A stretch of 64,000 bases of DNA, from contig CAVSNJ010000029.1 in assembly GCA_963729295.1 (NCBI GenBank), positions 1 to 64,000 of the forward strand, in the 5' to 3' direction. A program made the position numbers and the translations under genes. Positions 18,650-27,713 of the stretch are shown here, in pieces. The DNA comes from DATJLY01 sp963729295 (GTDB lineage Bacteria > Pseudomonadota > Alphaproteobacteria > ATCC43930 > CGMCC-115725). The stretch's first letter is position 1. Every line of letters begins with the position of its first letter. A model generated the notes under the pieces. It saw only the letters and a list, made by a program, of their open reading frames with translations. It was not told the origin of the DNA and did no database searches.

Positions 18650-19612
18650 ATCTCGAACCTCACCATCTTCCACATGACGAACACGCCCATCGACATGCGC
18701 GGACGCGCCGCCGGCCAGCAGCATGTTGCCGAGGTGGTCGGTGAAGAGCACCGAGAGATAGCCTGAATCGGCGACCGACAGCACCGTCATCATGATGAAG
18801 GGCAGCGAGCCGATGATCATCGCGCTTGCGCGCGCTTCCGACGACAGCGCCCTCACCTTCAATCGCATCTGCCGGCGCCGGCGGAGAATGTTGTCGAGGT
18901 TATCGAGTGTCTCGGCGAGGTTGCCGCCGGTCTCGCGCTGGATCGCGAGCGTGACGACGAGGAACTTCATCTCGGCGACACCGCTGCGCTTGGCGGAATC
19001 GAGCAAGGCCTGCTCGACCGGCTGTCCGAGGCGGATCTGGTCGGAGATCTGCCTGAATTCGCCACCGATGGGATCAGGCAGCTCGCGGGCGATAATCTGG
19101 AAGGATTCGGTGATCGGCAAGCCCGACTTGATGCTCCGCACCATCAGGCCGATCGCCTCGGGCAGAAGATTGCCGAAGCGCTTCATGCGCCGCCCGGCGA
19201 GGAAGCCCACGACGAGGTGCGGCAGCCACAGCCCGACCAGAAGCGCGATCGGGAGCGCCAGGAGCGGCGATAGTCTGCTCGTCACCGCGACGCCGAAAAC
19301 CACGGCCGCGACGACGAGGCAGGCAAGGCCGTAGACGCCGAGCCCGATATTCTTGCCCGTGCGCGCAAGACGATGGCGCAGCTCGTCCGGCTGCGGCGTC
19401 AGGCGATGGACCAAGCGGTCGAGCGTACGCCGATCGGACCGATCGCGGCGCAGCTTCATCTCGTCGCTCGGCCCGACGTCGCTCAAGCGCCCGCGCAGAC
19501 GGCCGGCGCGGCGCACGAGCTGTCCGACATCGTTGTCGGCGAACGCGAACAGCAACGCTACGACCGTGACGAACAGGCCGCCCGCCACGAAGAGAAGCTG
19601 CGTCGTGTTCAT
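18646..19612 (-). CDS. tadB: Tad pilus assembly membrane protein TadB (frameshifted near the 3' end)
   Basis: Platform protein of the Tad pilus, about 322 residues when the frame is repaired. It starts MNTTQLLFVAGGLFVTVVAL with an N-terminal membrane segment and has the T2SSF core (LLPEAIGLMVRSIKSGLPIT, LAIQRETGGNLAETLDNL) and C-terminal membrane segments. After LGNMLLAGG the reading frame becomes out-of-frame-like (ASAHVDGRVRHVED). The +1 frame gives the sensible end MSMGVFVMWKMVRFEI and a TGA overlapping the tadC ATG. An extra base at about 18697-18710 explains this. The ATG overlaps the cpaF stop (ATGA). Confidence 0.88.
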
Positions 19613-21246
19613 TCGATCGCCTGAAGTAGCGCCTTGTCGAGGCCGAAATAGGCCGCGCGCGGCGTGAAATTGGGACGCAATCCGGTCGAGGTGAAGCGGC
19701 CCTTGAGACGGCCGTCCGGCAATTCGCCCTCGTATTCGTAGGAGAACAGGTCTTGCGTCGTGATGATCTCGCCTTCCATCCCGACGATCTCGGTGACGGA
19801 GGTGACGCGGCGCACGCCGTCGCGCATCCGGCTCACTTGGACGATCATGTTGACGGCCGCCGCGATCTGGGTCCGCACGGCGCGCGCCGGCAGCGAAAAT
19901 CCGGCCATCGACACCATGTTTTCGAGCCGCGTCAGCGCTTCGCGCGGGCGGTTGGCGTGGATGGTGCAAAGCGAGCCGTCGTGGCCCGTGTTCATCGCCT
20001 GGAGCATGTCGAGCGCCTCGGCGGAACGAATTTCGCCGAGGATGATCCGGTCGGGGCGCATGCGCAGCGCGTTCTTCACGAGATCGCGCATGGTGATCTC
20101 GCCCTTGCCTTCGAGGTTGGGCGGCCGCGTCTCGAGCCGCACGACGTGCGGCTGCTGCAATTGCAGCTCGGCCGCGTCCTCGATCGTGACGATGCGGTCG
20201 CCGTTGTCGATCATCTGCGACATGGCATTGAGGAGCGTCGTCTTGCCCGAACCGGTGCCGCCCGAGATCAGGATGTTGAGCTTCGAGCGGGACGCGATCT
20301 TCAGCACCGTCGCCATCGCCGGCGAAACGTTGAGCTGCCGCGCCATCACGTCGAGCGTGATGCCCTTCTTGGCGAATTTGCGGATCGAGATGGACGGGCC
20401 GTCGATCGCGAGCGGCGGCGCGATGATGTTGACGCGGCTGCCGTCGAGGAGGCGCGCATCGACGAGCGGGGTCGATTCATCGATCCGGCGCCCGACTTGC
20501 GTGACGATGCGCGCGGCGATGCTCATCACGTGCCCGTTGTCGCGGAACATCAAGTCGGTGAGCTCGAGCTTGCCCTTGCGCTCGACATAGACCTGCTTCG
20601 GCCCGTTGACCATGATATCGGTGACGGACTCATCGGCCAGAAGCTGCTCGAGCGGGCCAAGGCCCAGCATGTCGTCGAGGAGGACGGTGACGAGCTGGCG
20701 CTGCTCGGCCTGATTGAGCTGGATCTTCTGCTCGAGCAGCACTTCGCCGACCACCGCGCCGAGCTGGTAGGAGAGATCCTCGCGGCTCAGTTTCGTGGCG
20801 ATCTCGGTGTCGATCCGCTCCATGACCGAGGGATAGATCCGCGGAATGGCGGCCTCGATGCTGGCGCGGCTCGTCGCCATCGTCTGCCCGCGCCCCTGCG
20901 GCATCCGCGCCTGCGGCGCCTGCCCCTCGAACGGCAGCGGCTCGGGGTCCTCGATCGGCGGCGGCTCGGGCTCCTCGATCGGCAGCGGCTTTGGCGCTGC
21001 CGCCGCGGCGGGCGGGCTCGGCTCGTCCTCGTCCTCGTCGAAATCGTGCGCGAAGGGCGCTGCGGCGTCCGGCAGCTTGGGGGCCGTCACCGGCGGCGGC
21101 GATGGCCGTGGCGGCTCCTGCGCGGGCGGCGACGGCGGCGCGACCGCATCATCGGGCGGCGCCTGGCGATCGCGCTCGCTGCGGCGCAATTGCAGGGCGT
21201 TTACGCGGGCGCTGAGACCGCTATCACCTTCGCGGGGCGCGAACAT
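19609..21246 (-). CDS. cpaF: Tad/Cpa pilus secretion ATPase CpaF (TadA)
   Basis: Hexameric type II/IV secretion ATPase that powers Flp pilus assembly. 545 residues. A long Pro/Glu-rich N-terminal region (PPSPPAQEPPRPSPP, EEPEPPPIEDPEPLP) precedes the conserved domain. Walker A is ISGGTGSGKTTLLNAM near residue 325. The Asp box, Walker B (RPDRIILGEIRSAEALDMLQ) and His box (NTGHDGSLCTIHANRP) are intact. Between cpaE (7 bp upstream) and tadB (overlapping). Confidence 0.96.
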   Translation of the reverse strand: MFAPREGDSGLSARVNALQLRRSERDRQAPPDDAVAPPSPPAQEPPRPSPPPVTAPKLPDAAAPFAHDFDEDEDEPSPPAAAAAPKPLPIEEPEPPPIEDPEPLPFEGQAPQARMPQGRGQTMATSRASIEAAIPRIYPSVMERIDTEIATKLSREDLSYQLGAVVGEVLLEQKIQLNQAEQRQLVTVLLDDMLGLGPLEQLLADESVTDIMVNGPKQVYVERKGKLELTDLMFRDNGHVMSIAARIVTQVGRRIDESTPLVDARLLDGSRVNIIAPPLAIDGPSISIRKFAKKGITLDVMARQLNVSPAMATVLKIASRSKLNILISGGTGSGKTTLLNAMSQMIDNGDRIVTIEDAAELQLQQPHVVRLETRPPNLEGKGEITMRDLVKNALRMRPDRIILGEIRSAEALDMLQAMNTGHDGSLCTIHANRPREALTRLENMVSMAGFSLPARAVRTQIAAAVNMIVQVSRMRDGVRRVTSVTEIVGMEGEIITTQDLFSYEYEGELPDGRLKGRFTSTGLRPNFTPRAAYFGLDKALLQAIE

Positions 21247-21252
21247 GCGACA

Positions 21253-22449
21253 TCACCCAAGCCAGCGCCGCCACCCGCTCTTCGGCTTTGCCTCCTGCCC
21301 CGCGATGCGCGCGGCGAGGCGGCGCATCTCGGTCGCGGCCTTGCCGGCGGCATCGGCGGACGGGAGCGTCTTGCCGCTCACCGCCATGGCGCGCGCCGCC
21401 TTGGGGTCGAAGGGAATGGCGAACTCGAGCGGCGAGCCGAGGCCGCGCTCGAATTCCGAGCGGCCGATCTCGCCGCGATATTGCGCACCCACCTGGCTTG
21501 CGACCGTGATCGGCTCGGCACCGCCCAGCCCCTTCACGAGACCATTGAGGCGGAACGCATCGCGCAGCGCCGAAAGCGACAGGTCGGTGACGACGATGGT
21601 GGTGTCGGCCATGCCGAGCACGTGCCGCGCGGCGCTGTCGAGCGAACGCGGCACGTCGACGACGAGGCAATCGTAATCCTGCGCCAGCGCATCGATCAGC
21701 GCGCCGGCGCCCTCGGCCTCGAAGTGCAGCATGTCCTCGAGCGGCTCCTCGCCGGCGAGAATGGGGAGCCCTTCCTCGCCTTTCACCATCGCCGAAGCGA
21801 GCAGCAGGCCGTCGGTGCGCTCCGGATGCTCGAGCGCCTGGCGCAGGCCGCGGCCGGGCTCGAGATCGATCGAGAGCGGGAGATTGCCGAAGTGCAGATC
21901 GAGATCGACGACCGCCGTCTGGAACTTGTGCTCCTGGTTCAGGATCCAGGCGAGCCCGAGGCAGAGCGTCGACGTGCCGATGCCGCCGCGCGCGCCGACG
22001 AGCGCGTGAATCTTCGCACGGCGCTTGGTGTCGGGCGCATCGGCCTCGCTCCGCACCGCGCGCCGCAGCGCTTCGCACAGCACTTCGCTCGAAACGGGCT
22101 TCAGCATGTAATCGGCGACGCCGCGCAGCATCAGCCGGCGGAACAGCGTCACGTCGTTGGCGGTGCCGATCGCGATGATGCGCGTGGCGCTGCCGCAGCG
22201 CTTGACGAGATCGCCGATCGCGACATCGGGCTCGGCCTCGTCGGCGAGATCGACGAGCAGGACCGCGGGCGGACGGGTGCCGTCCAACGCACGCGCCGCC
22301 TTCGCGATCCCGCCGGCACGGACCACGGCGTCGGTCCAGCCGAGCTGTGCGGCGGCACGGCTCGCGGCCTCGCGGGTCACTTCGTCGGCGACGAGCGCGA
22401 TGAGCCGCGGCGCCGGTATGTCGGCGGTGAGTTTGGCCGCTTGCGCCAT
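21253..22449 (-). CDS. cpaE: Pilus assembly protein CpaE (MinD/ParA-like ATPase)
   Basis: 398 residues from ATG 22449 (MAQAAKLTADIPAPRLIA). The N-terminal receiver-like domain (residues 1 to about 125) contains AVLLVDLADEAEPDVAIGDL and MLRGVADYMLKPVSSEVLCE. It is followed by a MinD/ParA-type ATPase with the deviant Walker A VGARGGIGTSTLCLGLAW and VVDLDLHFGNLP, DYDCLVVDVPRSLDSA. CpaE helps place the pilus machine in Caulobacter. As sequenced, the cpaD frame reads into it without a stop, owing to a frameshift in cpaD; the natural start has AGAGG upstream. Confidence 0.93.
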   Translation of the reverse strand: MAQAAKLTADIPAPRLIALVADEVTREAASRAAAQLGWTDAVVRAGGIAKAARALDGTRPPAVLLVDLADEAEPDVAIGDLVKRCGSATRIIAIGTANDVTLFRRLMLRGVADYMLKPVSSEVLCEALRRAVRSEADAPDTKRRAKIHALVGARGGIGTSTLCLGLAWILNQEHKFQTAVVDLDLHFGNLPLSIDLEPGRGLRQALEHPERTDGLLLASAMVKGEEGLPILAGEEPLEDMLHFEAEGAGALIDALAQDYDCLVVDVPRSLDSAARHVLGMADTTIVVTDLSLSALRDAFRLNGLVKGLGGAEPITVASQVGAQYRGEIGRSEFERGLGSPLEFAIPFDPKAARAMAVSGKTLPSADAAGKAATEMRRLAARIAGQEAKPKSGWRRWLG

Positions 22450-22463
22450 GGTCGTGATCCCTC

Positions 22464-23178
22464 TTACTGGCTCGGCGAAGAGCTGGCCCCGGCGGAGGTC
22501 GACATGCCGCTCGAGCCGCCCGAGGACGAGGACGACGACGAGCCGCCAGCCGCTCGCGCCCGAAGCGGACGCGCCGCTCAACGGCATCACCGTGCCGGTC
22601 CGGTAGCGCATCACCGCGTCGGCCGCCGGATCGCCGTCCGCCGGGCCCATCGCGCGGCCGGTGACGAGATCGCGCGGATTGTCGACCATCTGCGCGAGAT
22701 TGCTGAGCGTGGCGCAGCCGTAATTGCTGCTCGCCACGTTGCTGTGCGAGCCCGAGGGATCGTCCGACCAGTCGGGGCACGCGGGCGGGATCGCGACATA
22801 GCGGTCCACCAGCACCTCGACATGATTGGCCTCGACCCCGCCCGGCGGCGCCGCCACCGGCTCGACCCCGAGCCCGTGCCGCGCGAGCAGGCTCGCAATC
22901 CGCCCGCTCCGCGCGCTCGCCAGCGGATCGCCGGGGGCGGCGGCGAGCAAGACGCGGTCGCCGGGCGTCATGCCGGCCTGATCGAGGAAGGTATCGAGCC
23001 GCGTCACTTCCGGCGCCGCCAGATCGGATTGGCCGGGCGCGAACGCGGCGGCGTATTGCACGCGCACATGCTCGACACGGATCGACTTCACCATGTCGGT
23101 CGGCGGCAGCGGCTGTTCGGACGAGCACGCGGCGAGCGCGGCGAGCGCGGCAAGCGCGAGGAGAGTGCGGGTGATCAT
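22464..23178 (-). CDS. cpaD: Pilus assembly lipoprotein CpaD (frameshifted near the 3' end)
   Basis: Outer-membrane lipoprotein associated with the CpaC secretin. Leader MITRTLLALAALAALAACSS with lipobox LAAC. The body is typical for CpaD: QYAAAFAPGQSDLAAPEV, VDRYVAIPPACPDWSDDP, SNYGCATLSNLAQMVDNPRD. In the displayed frame the end turns into WRLVVVLVLGRLERHVDLRR and fuses with CpaE. The +1 frame gives a Ser-rich tail (GSSSSSSSGGSSGMSTSAG) and a TAA at 22464-22466. A one-base insertion at about 22540-22552 is the simplest explanation. Repaired length about 237 residues. A GTG at 23190 overlapping the cpaC stop is an alternative start. Confidence 0.85.
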
Positions 23179-23186
23179 CGCGGGCC

Positions 23187-24713
23187 TCACTCGAGATCGA
23201 AGCCGACGGGGCCAGCGAGGCTCGAAGCGCCGTTGGCGCCAGGCGCGGGCGGTGCGTGCTGCTGGAATTCGTTGCCGTGGAGCACGAGCTGACCGTCGGT
23301 CGCCGGGACGTATCCATCGGTCGGCAACATGACGCGGCTCGCCTCGGCGATGGGGTGGACGAGATAGGGCGTGACCAGGATCACGAGCTCCGTTTCATTG
23401 CGCTGGAACGCTTCCGAGCGGAACAGCTGGCCGAGCACCGGGATATCGCCGAGCCACGGGAACTTGTTGATGTTCTGCGTGACGTTGTTCTGCAGCAGGC
23501 CGGCGATCGCGAAGCTCTGCCCGCTGGCGAGCTCGACCGTCGTTTCCGCTTTCCGTGTCGTCAGCGACGGCACGCTGATGCCATCGATCTGAATGGCGCC
23601 TTGGGTCGAAAGCTCGCTCACCTCGGGCATGACATGGAGCGAGATGCGGTTGTCGGAGGCGACCGTGGCGACGAAATTGAGGCTCACGCCGAAATCCTTC
23701 CAGTCGATGCCGACGAGGCCCGTGCCCGCCGGAACCGGCACCGGGAACTCGCCGCCGGCGAGGAAATTCGCGGGCTCGCCCGAGATCGCGGTGAGATTGG
23801 GCTCGGCCAGCACCGTGACGAGCCCGTGATTGTCGAGCGCGTCGACCAGCGCGTTGAGGTCGTAGCTCTTGGTGGCGACGCCGCCGAACAGGTTGTTGAC
23901 CGTGCCGCCGCCCGAGAGGCTCGAGCCGAGAATGTTGAAGCTGCCGGCGAAGTTCGTGCCGCCGACCGTGGTCGCCGTGCCGGTCGCCGAGGTCGTGGTC
24001 GGCTGCGCGAAGAAGCTGCCGGCGCCGGGAGCGCCCGGCTGGAGACCGGACACCGTCGAAGCGGCGCCCAGCACGCCGCCGGTCGCGAGGCCGAACACGA
24101 CCGCGCCCTTGCTGGCGACGTTTTCCCAGTTGATGCCGAATTGCTTCAGGATGTCGCGATCGACCTCGGCGATGCGGACGCGCAGATTGACCTGGTTGGG
24201 CGCGTCGACCTTGGTCTTGTTGACGAGCTGCTTCGGATCCTTGACGAAGCGCGCGGCGATGCGGCGCACGTCGTCGCTATCGGCGGCCGAATAGACCGTG
24301 CCGCTGAGGACCAGCGAATCCGCCACGGCATCCACCGTCACGGTGCTCTGCGGCACGAGGTCGTGGATCGCCTGCGCCACGCGATCTGCGTCGAAGCGCA
24401 CGCGCACCTGCGTGTTGAGGACGATGTCGTCCTGGGCCGTGACGGCGTAGAGCGTGGTCGTGCCGGCCGCCTTGCCGATGATATAGACGAGCTCCGGCGA
24501 CTTGACCTGGACGTCGGCGATCTCGGGATCGGCGACGAAGATGCTGTCGACCGGCTTCGACAGGCGCACGAGTTGGCCCTGATTGACCGAGACATCGATG
24601 CGCGAGCCGGCCGCGGGCACGATCTCGCTCGTCGCCGGCGGCGCCGCGGAAGCACTCCCGTTGACGAGAGCGAGGCCGAGAAGCCCCGCACAGAGCAGCG
24701 TCAAGCGTTTCAT
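23187..24713 (-). CDS. cpaC: Secretin of the Tad pilus, CpaC (RcpA)
   Basis: Outer-membrane secretin through which the Flp pilus leaves the cell. 508 residues. Signal peptide MKRLTLLCAGLLGLALVNGSASA, then the N-terminal pilus/BON-type domain (GSRIDVSVNQGQLVRLSKPV, IFVADPEIADVQVKSPELVY) and the secretin core (NQVNLRVRIAEVDRDILKQF, FLAGGEFPVPVPAGTGLVG, VNFVAT-like strands, FPWLGDIPVLGQLFRS, ELVILVTPYLV). The start overlaps the cpaB end by 4 bp. Confidence 0.96.
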   Translation of the reverse strand: MKRLTLLCAGLLGLALVNGSASAAPPATSEIVPAAGSRIDVSVNQGQLVRLSKPVDSIFVADPEIADVQVKSPELVYIIGKAAGTTTLYAVTAQDDIVLNTQVRVRFDADRVAQAIHDLVPQSTVTVDAVADSLVLSGTVYSAADSDDVRRIAARFVKDPKQLVNKTKVDAPNQVNLRVRIAEVDRDILKQFGINWENVASKGAVVFGLATGGVLGAASTVSGLQPGAPGAGSFFAQPTTTSATGTATTVGGTNFAGSFNILGSSLSGGGTVNNLFGGVATKSYDLNALVDALDNHGLVTVLAEPNLTAISGEPANFLAGGEFPVPVPAGTGLVGIDWKDFGVSLNFVATVASDNRISLHVMPEVSELSTQGAIQIDGISVPSLTTRKAETTVELASGQSFAIAGLLQNNVTQNINKFPWLGDIPVLGQLFRSEAFQRNETELVILVTPYLVHPIAEASRVMLPTDGYVPATDGQLVLHGNEFQQHAPPAPGANGASSLAGPVGFDLE

Positions 24714-25594
24714 TTCCCACCCCTCGCGAATTGAAGCTCTTTCACCTGCTCGCCATGCATCACCGTCACTGTGACATTGCCCCCGACGGCCGGCGCCGGG
24801 GCAGCCGCGGTCGGAGCCGGCGCCTCCTTTTGCGGCGCCTCAGGCACGTCGATGAGGTGCGTCGCGTCGCTATCCCAGGTGTGGCTGTACTGCGTCGAAT
24901 TGGGCGTATCGCCGTGCGCGAGGCTGCGCAGGCTCAGCGACAGATTGCCGAGCTCGGTCGCCACCGCGATCGTTTCCGCCTGCTTCGGCGTCACCTCGAG
25001 CGTGGCGGTCTTCTCCACCACGACATCCTTGTTCTGATCGTCGGAGCGCTGGTCGACGGCGAGAACGCGCAGATCGGTGAGCAGCGTTTCGGCGGCGTGG
25101 CGCTGCACCTTCGAATCGGGGTCGGGCACCACCATCGTCAGCAGCAGATCGACGCGGTCGCCCGGGAAGACGAACCCGGCAAGCCCCGAGCTCACCGACA
25201 CCGTCACCGTGATGGCGCGATATCCCGGCGTCAGCACCGCCGCCATGAAGCCGCGGTCGCCGGGCCGCACCAGCCGCGCCTCGGTGACGGGCTCGCCCTC
25301 GGCGACGGCCGAGCGCACCACCGCGCCGACGAAATCCTCGACCCGGCCCTGGCCCTCGACGATGTAGCTCGCCGACACGCCGTCGGCCGGCCAGGCTTGC
25401 CAGCGCAAATTCTCGGGCCGCACGAATTGTCCGGCCGAAAGGCTCGTCTGCGCGACGAGCACGTGCGGGCCCTGGTCGGCGACGACCGGGGCTTGGACGG
25501 GCTCTTTCGGCGCCAGCCAGGCGCGACCGACAAGCACGGTTCCGCCCGACACGAAGAGCGCGATCAGCACGAACAGGAGGCGTCGGAACGACAT
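24710..25594 (-). CDS. cpaB: Pilus assembly protein CpaB (RcpC, SAF domain)
   Basis: 294 residues. The N-terminal membrane anchor or signal is LLFVLIALFVSGGTVLVGRAWL. A SAF domain follows (VLVAQTSLSAGQFVRPENLRWQ ... GEPVTEARLVRPG), then the RcpC/CpaB core with GYRAITVTVSVSSGLAGFV and PGDRVDLLLTM. The C-terminus carries an Ala/Pro-rich stretch. It lies downstream of the pilin gene and starts the contiguous block cpaB-C-D-E-F-tadB-tadC. Confidence 0.94.
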   Translation of the reverse strand: MSFRRLLFVLIALFVSGGTVLVGRAWLAPKEPVQAPVVADQGPHVLVAQTSLSAGQFVRPENLRWQAWPADGVSASYIVEGQGRVEDFVGAVVRSAVAEGEPVTEARLVRPGDRGFMAAVLTPGYRAITVTVSVSSGLAGFVFPGDRVDLLLTMVVPDPDSKVQRHAAETLLTDLRVLAVDQRSDDQNKDVVVEKTATLEVTPKQAETIAVATELGNLSLSLRSLAHGDTPNSTQYSHTWDSDATHLIDVPEAPQKEAPAPTAAAPAPAVGGNVTVTVMHGEQVKELQFARGGK

Positions 25595-25701
25595 GACGGT
25601 GTCTCAACTGAACTCGTTCGGGCAGGCAGCATGATGCGGGGAGCAAGACAACAAAGCGTTAAGCGCCATCACCCGCGTCAGGATGAGCCCCGGACATGAG
25701 A

Positions 25702-25737
25702 AAGCCGCCGACCCCAGGCCAGGGCGCGGCGGCTTTC
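25702..25737 (-). terminator. Hairpin downstream of the Flp pilin gene
   Basis: Inverted repeat aaagccgccg (25702-25711) and cggcggcttt (25728-25737), 10-bp perfect stem, 16 bp past the pilin stop. The trailing T-run on the minus strand is short. Likely attenuates transcription so that pilin mRNA exceeds cpa mRNA. Confidence 0.65.
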
Positions 25738-25753
25738 GCGGCGTCCCGCCCGC

Positions 25754-25915
25754 TCAGAGGGCGCTGGCGACGCTATTGAAGGTGCTCGTGAGCGAATGCC
25801 CGACGCTGGTAACGGCCGAAATGATGGCGACCGAGATGAGCGCGGCGATGAGGCCGTATTCGATGGCCGTGGCACCGGACTCGTCCGAGCGAAACTTGGC
25901 GAGGAACTTGCGCAT
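25754..25915 (-). CDS. Flp/Fap type IVb pilin
   Basis: 53-residue pilin subunit. The short leader MRKFLAKFRSDESG is followed by ATAIEYGLIAALISVAIISA, the classic Flp motif with the conserved Glu-Tyr after the processing site and a hydrophobic assembly helix. The C-terminal part is VTSVGHSLTSTFNSVASAL. ATG 25915 is chosen as the usual leader length; the longer frame has no family support. A prepilin peptidase gene (cpaA/tadV) is not seen in the window. Confidence 0.95.
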   Translation of the reverse strand: MRKFLAKFRSDESGATAIEYGLIAALISVAIISAVTSVGHSLTSTFNSVASAL

Positions 25916-25961
25916 CGCAGGATCTCCACTTGGTGAGGACGCGAAATCCTGGACGCCAAGT

Positions 25962-26012
25962 CCTAAGCGCAAGTTAAAATCGCAAGTAACCGGCAAATGG
26001 ATCGCAAATAAC
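25962..26012 (-). promoter_or_regulatory. Repeated TTACTTGCGAT-type motifs and a CtrA-like box upstream of the pilin
   Basis: On the minus strand GTTATTTGCGATC (about 26000-26012) and GTTACTTGCGATT (about 25978-25990) are direct repeats about 22 bp apart. A third, looser copy forms TTAACTTGCGCTTAG (25963-25977), which reads TTAA-N7-TTAG, one base off the CtrA consensus TTAA-N7-TTAA. CtrA controls pilin genes in Caulobacter; the assignment here is by motif only. Confidence 0.4.
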
Positions 26013-26185
26013 GCGCAGCGATTATTTGTGAAAAGCCGGAAGATTTTTAGATAAATTCAGACGATGCATGAAATTCGGCGGTATTCCTGGATTTGATGCG
26101 ATGCCGGAACAGGCTTAAGGCTTTCATCACTGCGCCGGGGCTAGGGTCGCCCCGTTCTGTCCCTGCCTTCGCTCGAGATGTTTCC

Positions 26186-27713
26186 GTGGCCCTAGACCTC
26201 CAAGCCGCCTCGTCTTTCGCGCGCGCGAAGGGCGAGCGCCGCCCCGCCGAGTGGTTTTTGGGCGGGCTGATCGCGCTCGCGATCGCCGTGCGCCTCGTGC
26301 CGATCCTCGTCTCGCCGAGCGTCGTCTGGGGCGACGAGATTTTCCAGACGACCGAGCAGGCGCATCGCCTCGTCTACGGCACCGGCCTCGTGCCGTGGGA
26401 ATTCGCACTCGGCATCCGCTCGTGGCTCATGCCCGGCGCGATCGCGGCGCTGATGGAAGTCGCGCGCCTCATCGGCGACGGGCCGGACTATTACCTGCCG
26501 GTCATCGCCGTTGCGTTCGCGGCGATCGCGGCGCTTCCGGTCTTTTGCGTCTTTCGCTGGTGCGAGCGCGCGTTCGGACTTTCGGGCGCGATCCTCGGCG
26601 GACTGATCGTCGCGATCGATCCCGAGCTCGTCTATTTCGGCGCGCGCACTCTCGCCGAGGTCGTGGCGGGACACCTGCTCATCGTCGCGATCTATCTGCT
26701 CGAGCTCGAGCCTTCATCCGAGCCGGCCGCGCGGCGTCGCTGCGCCGCGGCCGGCGCGCTCCTCGGATTGATCCTCGCGCTGCGCCTTCAGCTCGCGCCA
26801 GCGCTGGGTCTCGTCGCGCTGTGGACGACCTGGCGCTCCCCGCGCGAGCGCTTCTGGCCGCTCGTCGGCGGCGCCGTACTCGTTCTTTGCTTCTCGGGAA
26901 TGCTCGACGCCGTGACGTTGGGATATCCCTTCGCCTCGCTCTGGCGGTATCTCGACATCAACCTCTTCGCCGATGTGAGCTCGCTCTTCGGCGTTTTGCC
27001 GTGGAATTATTATCTGAGCTACGAATTGTCGGTGTGGCAGGGCGCGGTGTTCCCGCTTGCCGCCCTCGTCCTGATCGGCGCGCTGCGGCGGCCGCTTCTC
27101 CTCGCCACCGCCGCGGTCATCGTTGCTTCGCACTCGGCCATTGCGCACAAGGAAATCCGCTTCATCTATCCGGCCATGGTGCTGCTCGGGGCGCTGGCCG
27201 CGATCGGCTTCGCGCAAGTCGGGCGCATGGGCCAAGGCGCGCTATCGCGGCGCCGCTGCCGGCGTGGCCTGTTCCGTGCTGTGCGCGGCCTATGCCTGCT
27301 TCATTGCCTTTCTCGCCTGGACCGGCGAATTGATGGACACGCTGCGCGGCCTCATGCACGCGGATCTGCTCGCGGCGCGCTATGTCGAGCACATGCGCGG
27401 CATCTGCGGCATCGGGCTCTTCGGGCGCAAGGGTCACGACTGGGTCGAGTCCGGCGGATACACCTACTTCCAGCAGCCGGTGCCGATTTATTGGCCGAAG
27501 GATGCGCGCGAGTTCGCGGCGACGGACGAGGGCTTCGACGTGCTCATATCGAGCGGGCCGCCGCCCGAAGGGATGCTGCAAAAATTCCCCTACGAGAAAT
27601 GCTTCGGCGCCATCTGCATCGGGCGGCGGACGGGAAGCTGCGCCGCCGTGCCGATGATGTCGATGCCGGTGCCGGCGCCACTCCAGGACCTCGCCACGGA
27701 GCGGGAGCGGTGA
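26186..27713 (+). CDS. GT-C type membrane glycosyltransferase (GT39/GT22-like), frameshifted
   Basis: Polytopic membrane protein. The N-terminal half has several membrane segments beginning EWFLGGLIALAIAVRLVPIL, followed by SVVWGDEIFQTTEQAHRLVY; the aspartate-glutamate pair in the first periplasmic loop is typical for GT-C lipid-sugar-dependent transferases. Later segments include LPWNYYLSYELSVWQGAVFP and HKEIRFIYPAMVLLG. After FAQVG the frame is lost and continues one base on as AWAKARYRGAAAGVACSV to the soluble end QDLATERER. An extra G at 27221-27223 (ggg for gg) explains it. The uncorrected frame reads on into the next gene. Start uncertain: GTG 26186 or ATG 26096. Confidence 0.7.

Noticed and set aside
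19753..23292. 1179-codon plus-strand ORF
   Set aside because: Lies antisense to cpaF, cpaE and cpaD, which have complete family motifs. Long shadow ORFs are expected at this GC content.
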